A stretch of DNA of 18,296 nt from an uncultured Prevotella sp. (GTDB lineage Bacteria; Bacteroidota; Bacteroidia; Bacteroidales; Bacteroidaceae): positions 1-18,296 of the forward strand of contig CALFUF010000014.1 in the NCBI GenBank assembly GCA_937916405.1, given 5' to 3'. Of the stretch, positions 5,927-15,200 are shown piece after piece (positions within the stretch are counted from its first letter, which is position 1; every line of letters starts with the position of its first letter). Both the position numbers and the translations under genes were made by a program. The notes below the pieces were generated by a model. The model was not told where the DNA came from and made no database searches. It was given only the letters and a program-made list of their open reading frames with translations.

Positions 5927-7278
5927 AATGCGCTTGACTTGAAATACTTCTCGACTTTCTTAAGGTTTTGCTCATGGCAAAAGACCATTACAGAATCACC
6001 TGCCATGATTTGTGTATTACCATTAACAAGGATACCCTCCTCTTTACGTACTAAACCACCAATAGTGACACCAAAAGGCAAACCAAGGTCTTTCACTGGT
6101 TTCTTGGTGACTTTAGAACCTTCTGCTGCAGTAAACTCGGCGACATCGGAGTCAACCATCATCAAGGAGCGGACATTGCTGACATCAGCATCCAACATCA
6201 TCTGATAGATATGGCTGGCGGCAACAGTCTTCTTGTTGATAATCGTACCGATATCGAGACTCTCCGCCATCTCTACGTAGTCGAGGTTCTCTACCATTGC
6301 CACAGTCTTCCTTACTCCTAACCGCTTGGCGGTAAGACAAGCAAGGATGTTAGTCTCTGCATTACCAGTTAGGGCGACAAAGGCTTGTGTGTTCTCTATA
6401 CCCTCTTCCTGTAAAAGACCAAAGTCACGGGCATCCCCATGAATAATCATGGTGTCTGTATCGCAGAGTAATTCGTTTAACTGTTCACAGCGCCGCTCGC
6501 TCTTCTCGATAATTTTCAGGTTCATATAATCGGGAAGGGTTAAACCAACGCGAACGGCAGTCTTTCCTCCACCCATAATAATCACATTCTTTACATCGGC
6601 ATAGTGCTCTTTACCAGAGATCTTGCGGATATAGGGTATGTATTCGCTGGTGGTCATAAAATAGGTGAGATCATTGACGCATAACTTGTCGTTTCCACTA
6701 GGAATCAATGTCTCTCCACCTCGCTTGATCGCTACGATATGGTATGGGTCGTCAGGGCCACAAAGATTCTTCAGAGGCTGGTTGAGGATCTCGCACGTCT
6801 CCCTAAGTTTTATACCTAACATTACCAAAGCACCACCATGTACGTCCCAACGCTGTCTGACCCATGACATCTTTAAGCCATTGGTAATATCTATAGCAGC
6901 CAGAACCTCTGGATAGATAAGAGAATTGATACCTATCTTTTCAAAGAAAGGTTTCAGATTAGGGGCAAGATACTCGTAATTATCAATACGTGCCACTGTC
7001 TTCTTAGCTCCTAAGGCATGGGCGATACTACATGCATTCATGTTCTTACTCTCGTCAGGAGTAACTCCGACAAAGAGATCGGCAGATTCTGTCCCCGCTT
7101 CTTTCAATGTCTTGATACTTGTCGGTGAACCTTGAATGGTCATGATGTCATAACGTCCGTCAAGTCCTGATAGGCGTGTGGGGTCAGCATCTATCAAAAC
7201 ACAATCTTGATGATCGCGTGATAATAGTTTTGACAGGTGAGTTCCAACGGCACCTGCACCGGCAATCACAATCTTCAT
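5920..7278 (-). CDS. trkA: Trk potassium uptake regulator TrkA (two RCK domains)
   Basis: A 452-aa peripheral protein that binds nucleotides and gates TrkH on the cytoplasmic face. It has the duplicated RCK layout of full-length TrkA. Domain 1 begins with Rossmann motif GAGAVG (7-12), with the acidic D30 at the end of the second strand, followed by a TrkA_C-type segment to about 215. Domain 2 begins with IIMGGGKTA (233-241) and E258, with a second TrkA_C segment ending near 440. In domain 2 the last Gly of GxGxxG is Ala241, which could weaken dinucleotide binding there. The ATG overlaps the dxs stop (ATGA, 7275-7278) and its end overlaps trkH, so the three genes are translationally coupled. 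Confidence 0.95.
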   Translation of the reverse strand: MKIVIAGAGAVGTHLSKLLSRDHQDCVLIDADPTRLSGLDGRYDIMTIQGSPTSIKTLKEAGTESADLFVGVTPDESKNMNACSIAHALGAKKTVARIDNYEYLAPNLKPFFEKIGINSLIYPEVLAAIDITNGLKMSWVRQRWDVHGGALVMLGIKLRETCEILNQPLKNLCGPDDPYHIVAIKRGGETLIPSGNDKLCVNDLTYFMTTSEYIPYIRKISGKEHYADVKNVIIMGGGKTAVRVGLTLPDYMNLKIIEKSERRCEQLNELLCDTDTMIIHGDARDFGLLQEEGIENTQAFVALTGNAETNILACLTAKRLGVRKTVAMVENLDYVEMAESLDIGTIINKKTVAASHIYQMMLDADVSNVRSLMMVDSDVAEFTAAEGSKVTKKPVKDLGLPFGVTIGGLVRKEEGILVNGNTQIMAGDSVMVFCHEQNLKKVEKYFKSSALW

Positions 7279-9137
7279 GACTCTATTGTTTTTCTTATAG
7301 TTGCTGCATCTAATCCGACAAGGTGCTGTAGTTCCTCAACAGTACCATGCTCAACAAACCGCGTATCAGGCATACCGAGGCGAGTGATGCGAGGGGAATA
7401 GTCATGGTCGTTCATCCACTCCAATACAGCAGAACCTAAACCGCCATTCTTGACACCATTCTCCACCGTAATGATATGTTTGTATTTCTGTGCGACTTCT
7501 TTGAGGATGTCCTCATCGATAGGTTTCAAGAACCGCATGTCATAATGAGCGGCGCTTGTTCCTTTAACAGCCTCGGTCACATTATTTCCTATAGGACCAA
7601 TGGAAAGAACTGCGACATTCTCGCCCTCTTTCATCTTTCTGCCTGTTCCTACTTTAATCTCCTCAAAAGGACAACGCCAGTCTAATAAGACTCCCCCGCC
7701 TCTTGGGTAACGGATGACAAAAGGTCCTTTATCAGGCAACTGCGCTGTATACATCAGTCGACGTAACTCATGCTCATCCATAGGTGATGAAATTGTCAGA
7801 TTGGGGATAGGACGAAGTGCTGCTAAGTCGAAAGCACCATGATGTGTAGGACCGTCTTCTCCTACAATACCAGCGCGGTCAAAACAAAATACAACATGCA
7901 GGTTCAGTAATGCAACATCGTGTATAATGTTGTCAAATGCGCGCTGGGAGAAGGCACTATATATATTACAGAATGGTAGCAGTCCGTCTTTTGCCATGCC
8001 TCCGGAAAAAGTAACGGCATGCCCTTCGGCGATACCAACGTCAAAGGTACGCTCAGGCATCTCTTTCATCATAATGTTCATGGAGCATCCTGATGGCATG
8101 GCAGGGGTGACACCGACAATCTTGGGATTCTGTTGAGCAAGTTCCAAAAGAGTATGTCCGAAGACATCTTGATATTTTTGTGGTTTGTTGGGATCTTTAT
8201 CAACCAAGCGTTCTCCTGTCTCAGGATCAAACTTTCCTGGCGCATGCCAAATGGTGACATCTTTTTCCGCAGGCGCATAGCCATGCCCTTTCTGGGTATG
8301 GAGATGCAATAATTTAGGACCTCCCATGTCTTTCATCTGTCGGAGAATACGAACAAGTTCCTTGACGTTGTGTCCATCGAAAGGTCCGAAATAGCGGATG
8401 TTCATACCATCAAAAATGTTCTGCTGGTGAGAGATGGCACTCTTTAAGGCGTTTGACAAGCGGATAAGTCCTTTACGGCGATCTTCCTCCAACAATCCAT
8501 TGTTATGCATCCATCTGGAAACTTTAAAGCGTAAGGCGTTATAAGTTTCATTAGTGTTTAAGTTCAGTAGATATTGTTTCATACCTCCCACCGAGCGGTC
8601 GATTGACATGTTATTGTCATTGAGTACAATTAGCATGTCATTCGGTGAGGACGATACGTTATTAAGACCTTCAAAGGCGAGTCCGCCACTTAATGCCCCA
8701 TCACCAATAACTGCAACAACTCGCCTGTTCGTATTTCCTGTCTTCTTGGCAGCGACCGCCATTCCCAATGCAGCAGAGATAGAGTTGCTGGCATGTCCAC
8801 AGGCAAAAGTATCATATTCACTTTCGTCAGGAGAAGGGAAAGGACGGATGCCTCCTAGTTTACGATTAGTACAGAACTGTTCTCTTCGTCCAGTCAGGAT
8901 TTTATGCCCATATGCCTGATGTCCCACATCCCAAACAATACGATCTTCTGGAGTGTTATAGACATAGTGTAAGGCAACAGTCAACTCTACGACACCAAGA
9001 CTAGAAGCAAGATGACCAGGGTTTACGGACAATTCCTTCACGATATCTTCGCGAAGTTCTTGGCATAGTTCGGGAAGTTGGTCGACCGACAACTTACGAA
9101 GGTCATCGGGATATATTATTTGATTGAGTAATTCCAC
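7275..9137 (-). CDS. dxs: 1-deoxy-D-xylulose-5-phosphate synthase
   Basis: A 620-aa thiamine-diphosphate enzyme condensing pyruvate with glyceraldehyde-3-phosphate, the first and flux-controlling step of the MEP isoprenoid pathway. Recognisable parts are GHQAYGHKILTGRR (72-85), the TPP motif GDGALSGGLAFEG (145-157) with LNDNNMSID (172-180), the catalytic Glu in VGIAEGHAVTFSGGMA, and DRAGIVGEDGPTHHGAF in the pyrimidine-binding domain; the transketolase C-terminal domain follows. Length matches bacterial Dxs. The start is GTG (complement of 9135-9137): in-frame TAA and TAG stops lie within 15 bases upstream and the next Met is near residue 126, so no ATG start is available. It is the first gene of a dxs-trkA-trkH-manA operon, with a well-formed promoter just upstream. 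Confidence 0.96.
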   Translation of the reverse strand: MELLNQIIYPDDLRKLSVDQLPELCQELREDIVKELSVNPGHLASSLGVVELTVALHYVYNTPEDRIVWDVGHQAYGHKILTGRREQFCTNRKLGGIRPFPSPDESEYDTFACGHASNSISAALGMAVAAKKTGNTNRRVVAVIGDGALSGGLAFEGLNNVSSSPNDMLIVLNDNNMSIDRSVGGMKQYLLNLNTNETYNALRFKVSRWMHNNGLLEEDRRKGLIRLSNALKSAISHQQNIFDGMNIRYFGPFDGHNVKELVRILRQMKDMGGPKLLHLHTQKGHGYAPAEKDVTIWHAPGKFDPETGERLVDKDPNKPQKYQDVFGHTLLELAQQNPKIVGVTPAMPSGCSMNIMMKEMPERTFDVGIAEGHAVTFSGGMAKDGLLPFCNIYSAFSQRAFDNIIHDVALLNLHVVFCFDRAGIVGEDGPTHHGAFDLAALRPIPNLTISSPMDEHELRRLMYTAQLPDKGPFVIRYPRGGGVLLDWRCPFEEIKVGTGRKMKEGENVAVLSIGPIGNNVTEAVKGTSAAHYDMRFLKPIDEDILKEVAQKYKHIITVENGVKNGGLGSAVLEWMNDHDYSPRITRLGMPDTRFVEHGTVEELQHLVGLDAATIRKTIES

Positions 9138-9160
9138 CTTATTATATTACTATTTGGGTG

Positions 9161-9192
9161 CAAAGTTACGATTAAGTAAGCAAAAAAGCAAA
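9161..9192 (-). promoter_or_regulatory. Bacteroidota-type promoter of the dxs operon
   Basis: On the minus strand, TTTG (complement of 9189-9192) is followed by 20 bases and then TAACTTTG (complement of 9161-9168). This matches the Bacteroidota primary-sigma consensus TTTG-N19-21-TAnnTTTG in both boxes and spacing. The implied leader before the dxs GTG is under 20 bases. Confidence 0.78.
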
Positions 9193-9201
9193 TATATTTG
9201 C
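9182..9201 (-). terminator. Probable intrinsic terminator after sprA
   Basis: Eight bases after the sprA stop, the minus strand carries the perfect 14-base palindrome GCAAATATATTTGC (9188-9201), immediately followed by six T (complement of 9182-9187). The hairpin is short and AT-rich, so termination may be partial. It overlaps the -33 box of the dxs promoter. Confidence 0.5.
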
Positions 9202-9209
9202 ATGAATTT

Positions 9210-12200
9210 TTAACGTGTCAGACTGAATTTAAGTGACAGCCCGAAGTCATGTGTGGTAGTAGGATAACTACTGGCAGATAATAATGGAGTGTTTGTCTGT
9301 CTGTCATAATAAGCACTCAGTGTCAATAGTCGTGATAAAGTATAGTCTGCCATAAAGGATATCTTCAAGGCTGTATTACCACTATTAGCTGCACTTGTCC
9401 GTGTGGCAATGTCACGAGTGATAGAGGCTTGATCACGCAATGAAAAATCAAGACGAAGGTTCAAATCGTGATTAACACCTGTCTTAGGTGCTGTCTTCGC
9501 AGTGCTAGTATCTTCTTTCTTGGCATTCTTCTTGCCACGTTGTGCTTTCTTTACCTTGCGGTTGCCATTGCTTCCAAAGATATTGAAGTCACTAATCTTA
9601 TAGGCAAGACCGACAACCCAGTCATTGGAGCGGCTTTCATTAATCTGAATACTTGTCATAGACAGGTTGAGGACACGAGTCGTGCGGTATTCCACCTTAG
9701 CCGTGAGGTTGTTGTTGAATGTCAAATCTATCCCAAGTAGAGGAGAGAACGATTCGTTGAGACTGACAGTTGGTACATTGTAGCCTAACAAGGAATTAGT
9801 ACCGGCATTTGTCGTATAACTGCCTACAGCATAGATACTCTTATAAGAGTGATTGAGGGTTACGCTTTTAAATACATCACGGAACCAAGGCAGTTTTGAT
9901 AAACCGGTATAACGGATAGTCCAGTTGGGCAACAAACGGGTTAAGGCAGGGAAGAAACTCAGACTGGATCCACCACTGCTAGTGTAGGCAGAGAGGAAGG
10001 CGGGAATCATGACACTGGCACTATATTGATCGACAGTCTTTCCATAATGGGCTTCCGCACGTTGCTGATAAGAGGTAAGCATATCGCAGAATCTTTCAAA
10101 GGAGGCTGAATGGAAACCATTATTGGCATCACCAATACCTTCTAAGGCAGATTTCAATGAAATAGTTGTCATTGTGAAAGTTCCACTTTGTGTGGTCGGC
10201 ATTCCCTCATACACATACTGGATAGAGCGTGCCTTTGTCTCTGTACGACTAGCGTTTAAATCAATCTTTAAATCACGTACGGGTTCCAAGGTCGCCCTGA
10301 TTTGCAGGTCTGTCGTCAGGTTTGTGGTGGCAGGAGTCGCGATACTGTCAATATTGAACAACCACCCATTGTCATGTGCCTTCTGCAGATAACTGTCGTC
10401 AACCATGCCAAAAGCAAAACCTAAGCCTGGTGCCATCACGCCACCAGTCCGCTGACCGAAAGCGTCTCCGATATTAGGCATAAAGCCAGGAATTGACATA
10501 GCGTATTGGTTGCGGTAAGAAATACCAATAGAACGAACCATCATCAATACACGGGCTGCTGACTGTGCTGGTTTGTACCACCACTGCTTGTCAGCCGCGG
10601 GTTTGGGTGAGATGCTCAGCATCACTTGTATGGTGTCATGGTTGTTAATGCGGATACGGTTGTCATCTAAGACTTTATACTTTAATGCGTATTTCTTGCC
10701 GTCCTTCGTTCTGGCAATAACGTTTAGTTTCTTTGATTTCTTGCCATGATTGACAATGATGGATGAGTCGGCCATCAGCGTGACTTCCTTTTGCCATGCG
10801 TTCTGGTTCTTAGGGAGAATCTTCTCCTCTTTCTTATCTTGTTTGGCGTTTTTGTCTTTAGTGTTCTTTTTTGCTTTTGGCTTATTGGTAGTTGCTTTCT
10901 TAAACCGTTCATTCGCTTTCTTTAGGAAAGGGAAGTGGTTATAAAGCGTTTCCATATTGAAATTACCATTGATGTTTATTTGTCTGGTGTTTGCAATGGT
11001 ATTTCCTAAGTTCGTACCATTCTCAAGATCAGTACCACGTAACCAATTATATGTGGCATTATAGGTGGCGTCACTGGTTACCCAGTCGAAGATAGGGAGT
11101 TTGTTCAGTGGCAACTGCAAGGAAGCGGAAAACTGCTGGCGATAGTCCAATGGGACACCAAAATGGGTGATGCTATGCCATACAGAGTCCTTCCATGCCT
11201 CATAACGATCTGGGTAGAGGTCTTTATTGATAGGTCTCTCATCGTATGGCTCCTCTATCTCAGCGTGAGTAGCTGACTGGAAGCTCATGTGCAGGTTCTT
11301 GGTAAGGTCCCAGCGGATGGAGAACTCACGATTCCAAAGGAATTGCGAACTCCAAGTGACAGGAAGTTTCTGTCCTCCCAGATCCTCCATGTCCCGTTCT
11401 TGCAGTTCGTAATAGGTCCTCAGCATCTCGGTATTGAAGGAAATGTTCTGTGGCAACCAGTTCAGTCCAAACTGTTTTGGATATTGTGCCCACTTTGACT
11501 TACTCTTACTTTTCTTGAATGGTTCCCATGGCTTATAGACTGGAGAGTAGTTGTAGTTGAGAGCACCGCGCCACTGGTCTTCTTTCTCGTAAACCGTTGT
11601 TTCTCCAGTAGTATACCGATGGGAATGACTATATGAGAACGAGAAATTGGCAGGGTCGTATGGCATTGGGTGACGCTTGGTCTTGATACCGACACGAACA
11701 TTCGACAATGAGAAGTTGGTATTGGTCGTCTTGGTAACTGCAATACTTTCAATAGAGTCACGCTCCTGTTTGCTTGCCGCCGCATCTAAAGCGTCCTTCA
11801 GTTCCAGGTCTGTGTCCAGTGGGTTATACTTAGGACGTTTCACCTCCTTGGTGACGGAGTAATAGAGTGGGGCACTTACCTTAGCTTTGTCAGGGAAGAA
11901 TTTTCCCAATTCCACATTAGCCGTGATGGAATAAGTTTTATAATCGTCAGTCGACCGTTGTAGAATGCCTTCCTCTAATCCACCAAAACCTGCAGTCATA
12001 ATCTTGCCTGTCATGTTGAGTGAGCCGACATCTGACAGTTGTACATTCAAAGCACCACTGGCAGCCCATCCGCCTTTGTTGTTAAAGTCCATTAGTCGTA
12101 ACTCGTTGACCCATACCTCTCCAGACTTCTGCTCACTAGAGATATTCCTTACACCAATCATCATGGTCTTTACCTCTCCTAAAGTAGGATTACCCATAAT

Positions 12201-15200
12201 ACTGATAGTATTACCGGGATGACTCGGATCGTCTATGGAATATAGCTGGTTGAAGGACGCGCCGCCATTAGCACGTGACTTATTGCGTTCTTTCTTCAGA
12301 TTGGTAAACAGTGTGAGGTCCATGTCCAGCATATTCTCTTGCGGCCATACTGCACGACAATCCTCTACTCTGTATTTGTTGTAGTCGTTGCGGTCAGGAG
12401 TCAATGATAGTGGAATCAGGTATTCGTAATAATTATTCTTATAGTCATTGCCCAAACGGATGAAAAGAGCCAGATCTCCATCCTTTAGGTTGGTGTCGTC
12501 AATCAAGTGGTTGGCATGTGTGAACATTTGCAAATGCTTATAGCGTCGCAGGTCTAACATGGTATTCTTGTAGACACCCTTTGACTCTCCTGGTGCGAGA
12601 TGGCGTACAATCATATTCATCGATTGTTCGTTTTCCTCTACCAATTGAGGCTGAGAAGGGTCAGTTACTCTGCTGATACCAGGAGGCAACACATAGTTGA
12701 CAGGGCGTTTGTCGTTATTCTCCTCGATGTTGACGGCACTGACTTCCAAAGTTCCACTCTCGGCAACATTGGATAATTGTTGCTGATAGATACGCCATTC
12801 GCCACGTACAAGGTCGAGTGATCCAAAGCGCAACACAATAGGACGCTTGAACTGTGTGAGGAACATACGCATGAAACGAACACTGGTGAAGTCGCTAATA
12901 TTACCGACACAGTCGTCATACTGGTCCAGAGGAATACGGAACTGGTACCATTTCACGGTCTCACGAGTACCATTACGCAAAGCGACACTAGCTTCACGAA
13001 TGTCAGTGATATGGTTATAGCCCAGTCGCAAATCCTCTGGGCGGATACTTACTTTATACTGGTAATAACGCTCATATTCATTGAGTGTAAAGTCCTGATT
13101 GATATCCTCCACGTCAGGGAATGTCTTGTAACTCGTGTCATACCCTTCTGTCTGTTGGTCACTATCTGGTGAGTTGCCTTGTGGCATATTGATACGTTTG
13201 TAGCGTTCAAGGATGGATGCCTGTCGTGCGTCAAGGTCGGCACCGCGGTAATAGTGGTAGTTGTCGTTAGCAGGGTCAGCGTTCCATGCGGCACGAACGC
13301 TATCATTAACCGTCACGCCATTGAGGAAATTGGCATAAGCTGGTTGTGCGCGCTCTTCCTCGTCAGTCAGTCCGTTGAGTCCGACATCCTGTTTAGCACG
13401 TGCTCCAGAGGAGGTGGCAAAAGCATAAGTCTGGGTAGGTTGTATAGGCACTTTACCCCATGCTGTTCTTGAGAATGTGCCAGTGCCATCGACGGGCATA
13501 CCGCTCTCATAGAATTTCTTGCCATCACGTAAGATATCCTCGCTGACCTCACCAAGGTTAATATATAAGTCACCACCGTATTCTGAGGCATCTGCCCGTT
13601 GGGAGGAATAGATAAAAGGATCCATCAACCAGAACTCGATATACTCCACGTTTGCCGTCTCGAAGTCGTTGGTGTCTAATTTTCGCATCATTCCTCCCCA
13701 TCGTTGTTGTGGATTGGTGAGCTTACCATTGATATCCACATCCGTCGTCAGATTGTATGCTCCACGCTCTTGGGGGTAATAGGCGAGATCAAGAATGGGG
13801 AGGGTTGCCGTAGCTCCGCTATACGTGCTCTGCTGGCGGTTAGGGTACAGCTCACTGACATAGACGGCACGTACGTAATGGTTTGATAACTGTTCCAAGT
13901 CGCTCTTGATGTGACTGGGTGTCAATGAGGACGAACGGTACGTGAAGATAGGATCAATGTTGTACCATGCGAGTAGCGAGCGATTAAAGCCACTGGTCAC
14001 AGAGTCCTTGTCATTATATTCTCTGAACATGGTGGGGACACTCGACATCGTCCATGCCTTAGGCTCATTAACAGACAGACCGTTTTTCGCATTCTCGAAG
14101 TCATCGATATAGGAAGCATTGTCTTGCGTACCACTTGCTTGTCCGGCTATCAGTTGTGCGAACTCTCCTGTGAAGGATATCTGTGAGGGTTGTGTGCAAT
14201 GCAGGAACGGCAGTTTGTTAAGCATATTGGTAAGCCACTGGCTCTCGTGCTTCCAGTTGATGTTCAGTCCCCACAGCATGTTGCGAAGGGGCTCCGAGCC
14301 CATCGTCACCTTCGAGGTAAGCGTCTGCTCCGTGAGATATTGGAAAGTTCCGCCTAATTGCAAGTCTTTGGAGAAGTCATACTCCCAGTTCATTCCCAGC
14401 ATGGTCTTGCGTTGCATACCATAGTCCGTGTTACTCTCCAGAGACACATTGACACTTGTTCCAGCATCGATGATACTCTGATTGAGGATGGTGACCTCAC
14501 CAGCCGAGTAGTCAACACTATAGTCGGAACCCTCAGAGAGGATGACACCTCCTGCCGTCACGACAACAGAGCCTTGTGGAACATTATAGGCTCCCAAAGA
14601 GATGACGTTGGCGGATGTTCCCTTAAACTGTCCCACCAGCAGATATTTGTTCTTGTCAGTCATCTGCTTGGCTGCTGTACGCGTGGTGTCGTACAGCTCA
14701 TTGAAGGCATATTTCTCTATCTTGTCAGCAGAGACACCATTTGCTTTCAGGAAGTCACGAAGTGTCTTGCCAAATGGTTCTACCGATGGGAAGAACACAC
14801 GTCCGTCACTGACAGTATAGCCTTCCACAAAGTCAAAATAGCCATTAGGGTGTGCACGGTTGTTGTTGTCAAGACGGTCACATCCTAATCCTCGCAGCAA
14901 AGTGATGTCTTTCACTTCTGGTATATAGGTGAGATAGACACCTGCTGTATCGCTTTGGAACTTGATATCGAGACGGAACTTGGTCTTTTCCACGTTAGAG
15001 GCGAGGTAATAGACGTTCTTCATCATCAGCTTCCAGTTCTTCTGCTGTGGGTTGTTACTAGTGTTTTTCAATGATTTGACATATAACGCCTCACTGGCAT
15101 TGGTGCGGTCACTGGCAAACTCGCCCACCTGATAGGTGGTCCCTCCATAGGTGTACTCAAAAGCGACGGCAAGAACCTGGTCTGTCTGCAGTCCTGTTTT

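Noticed and set aside
9138..9209. Riboswitch or TPP-box element ahead of dxs
   Set aside because: The promoter leaves a leader of under 20 bases before the GTG, too short for a riboswitch, and no THI-box-like sequence is visible.
14358..14888. 176-codon plus-strand frame inside sprA
   Set aside because: It lies wholly antisense to conserved SprA sequence, lacks its own promoter or start context and matches no family.
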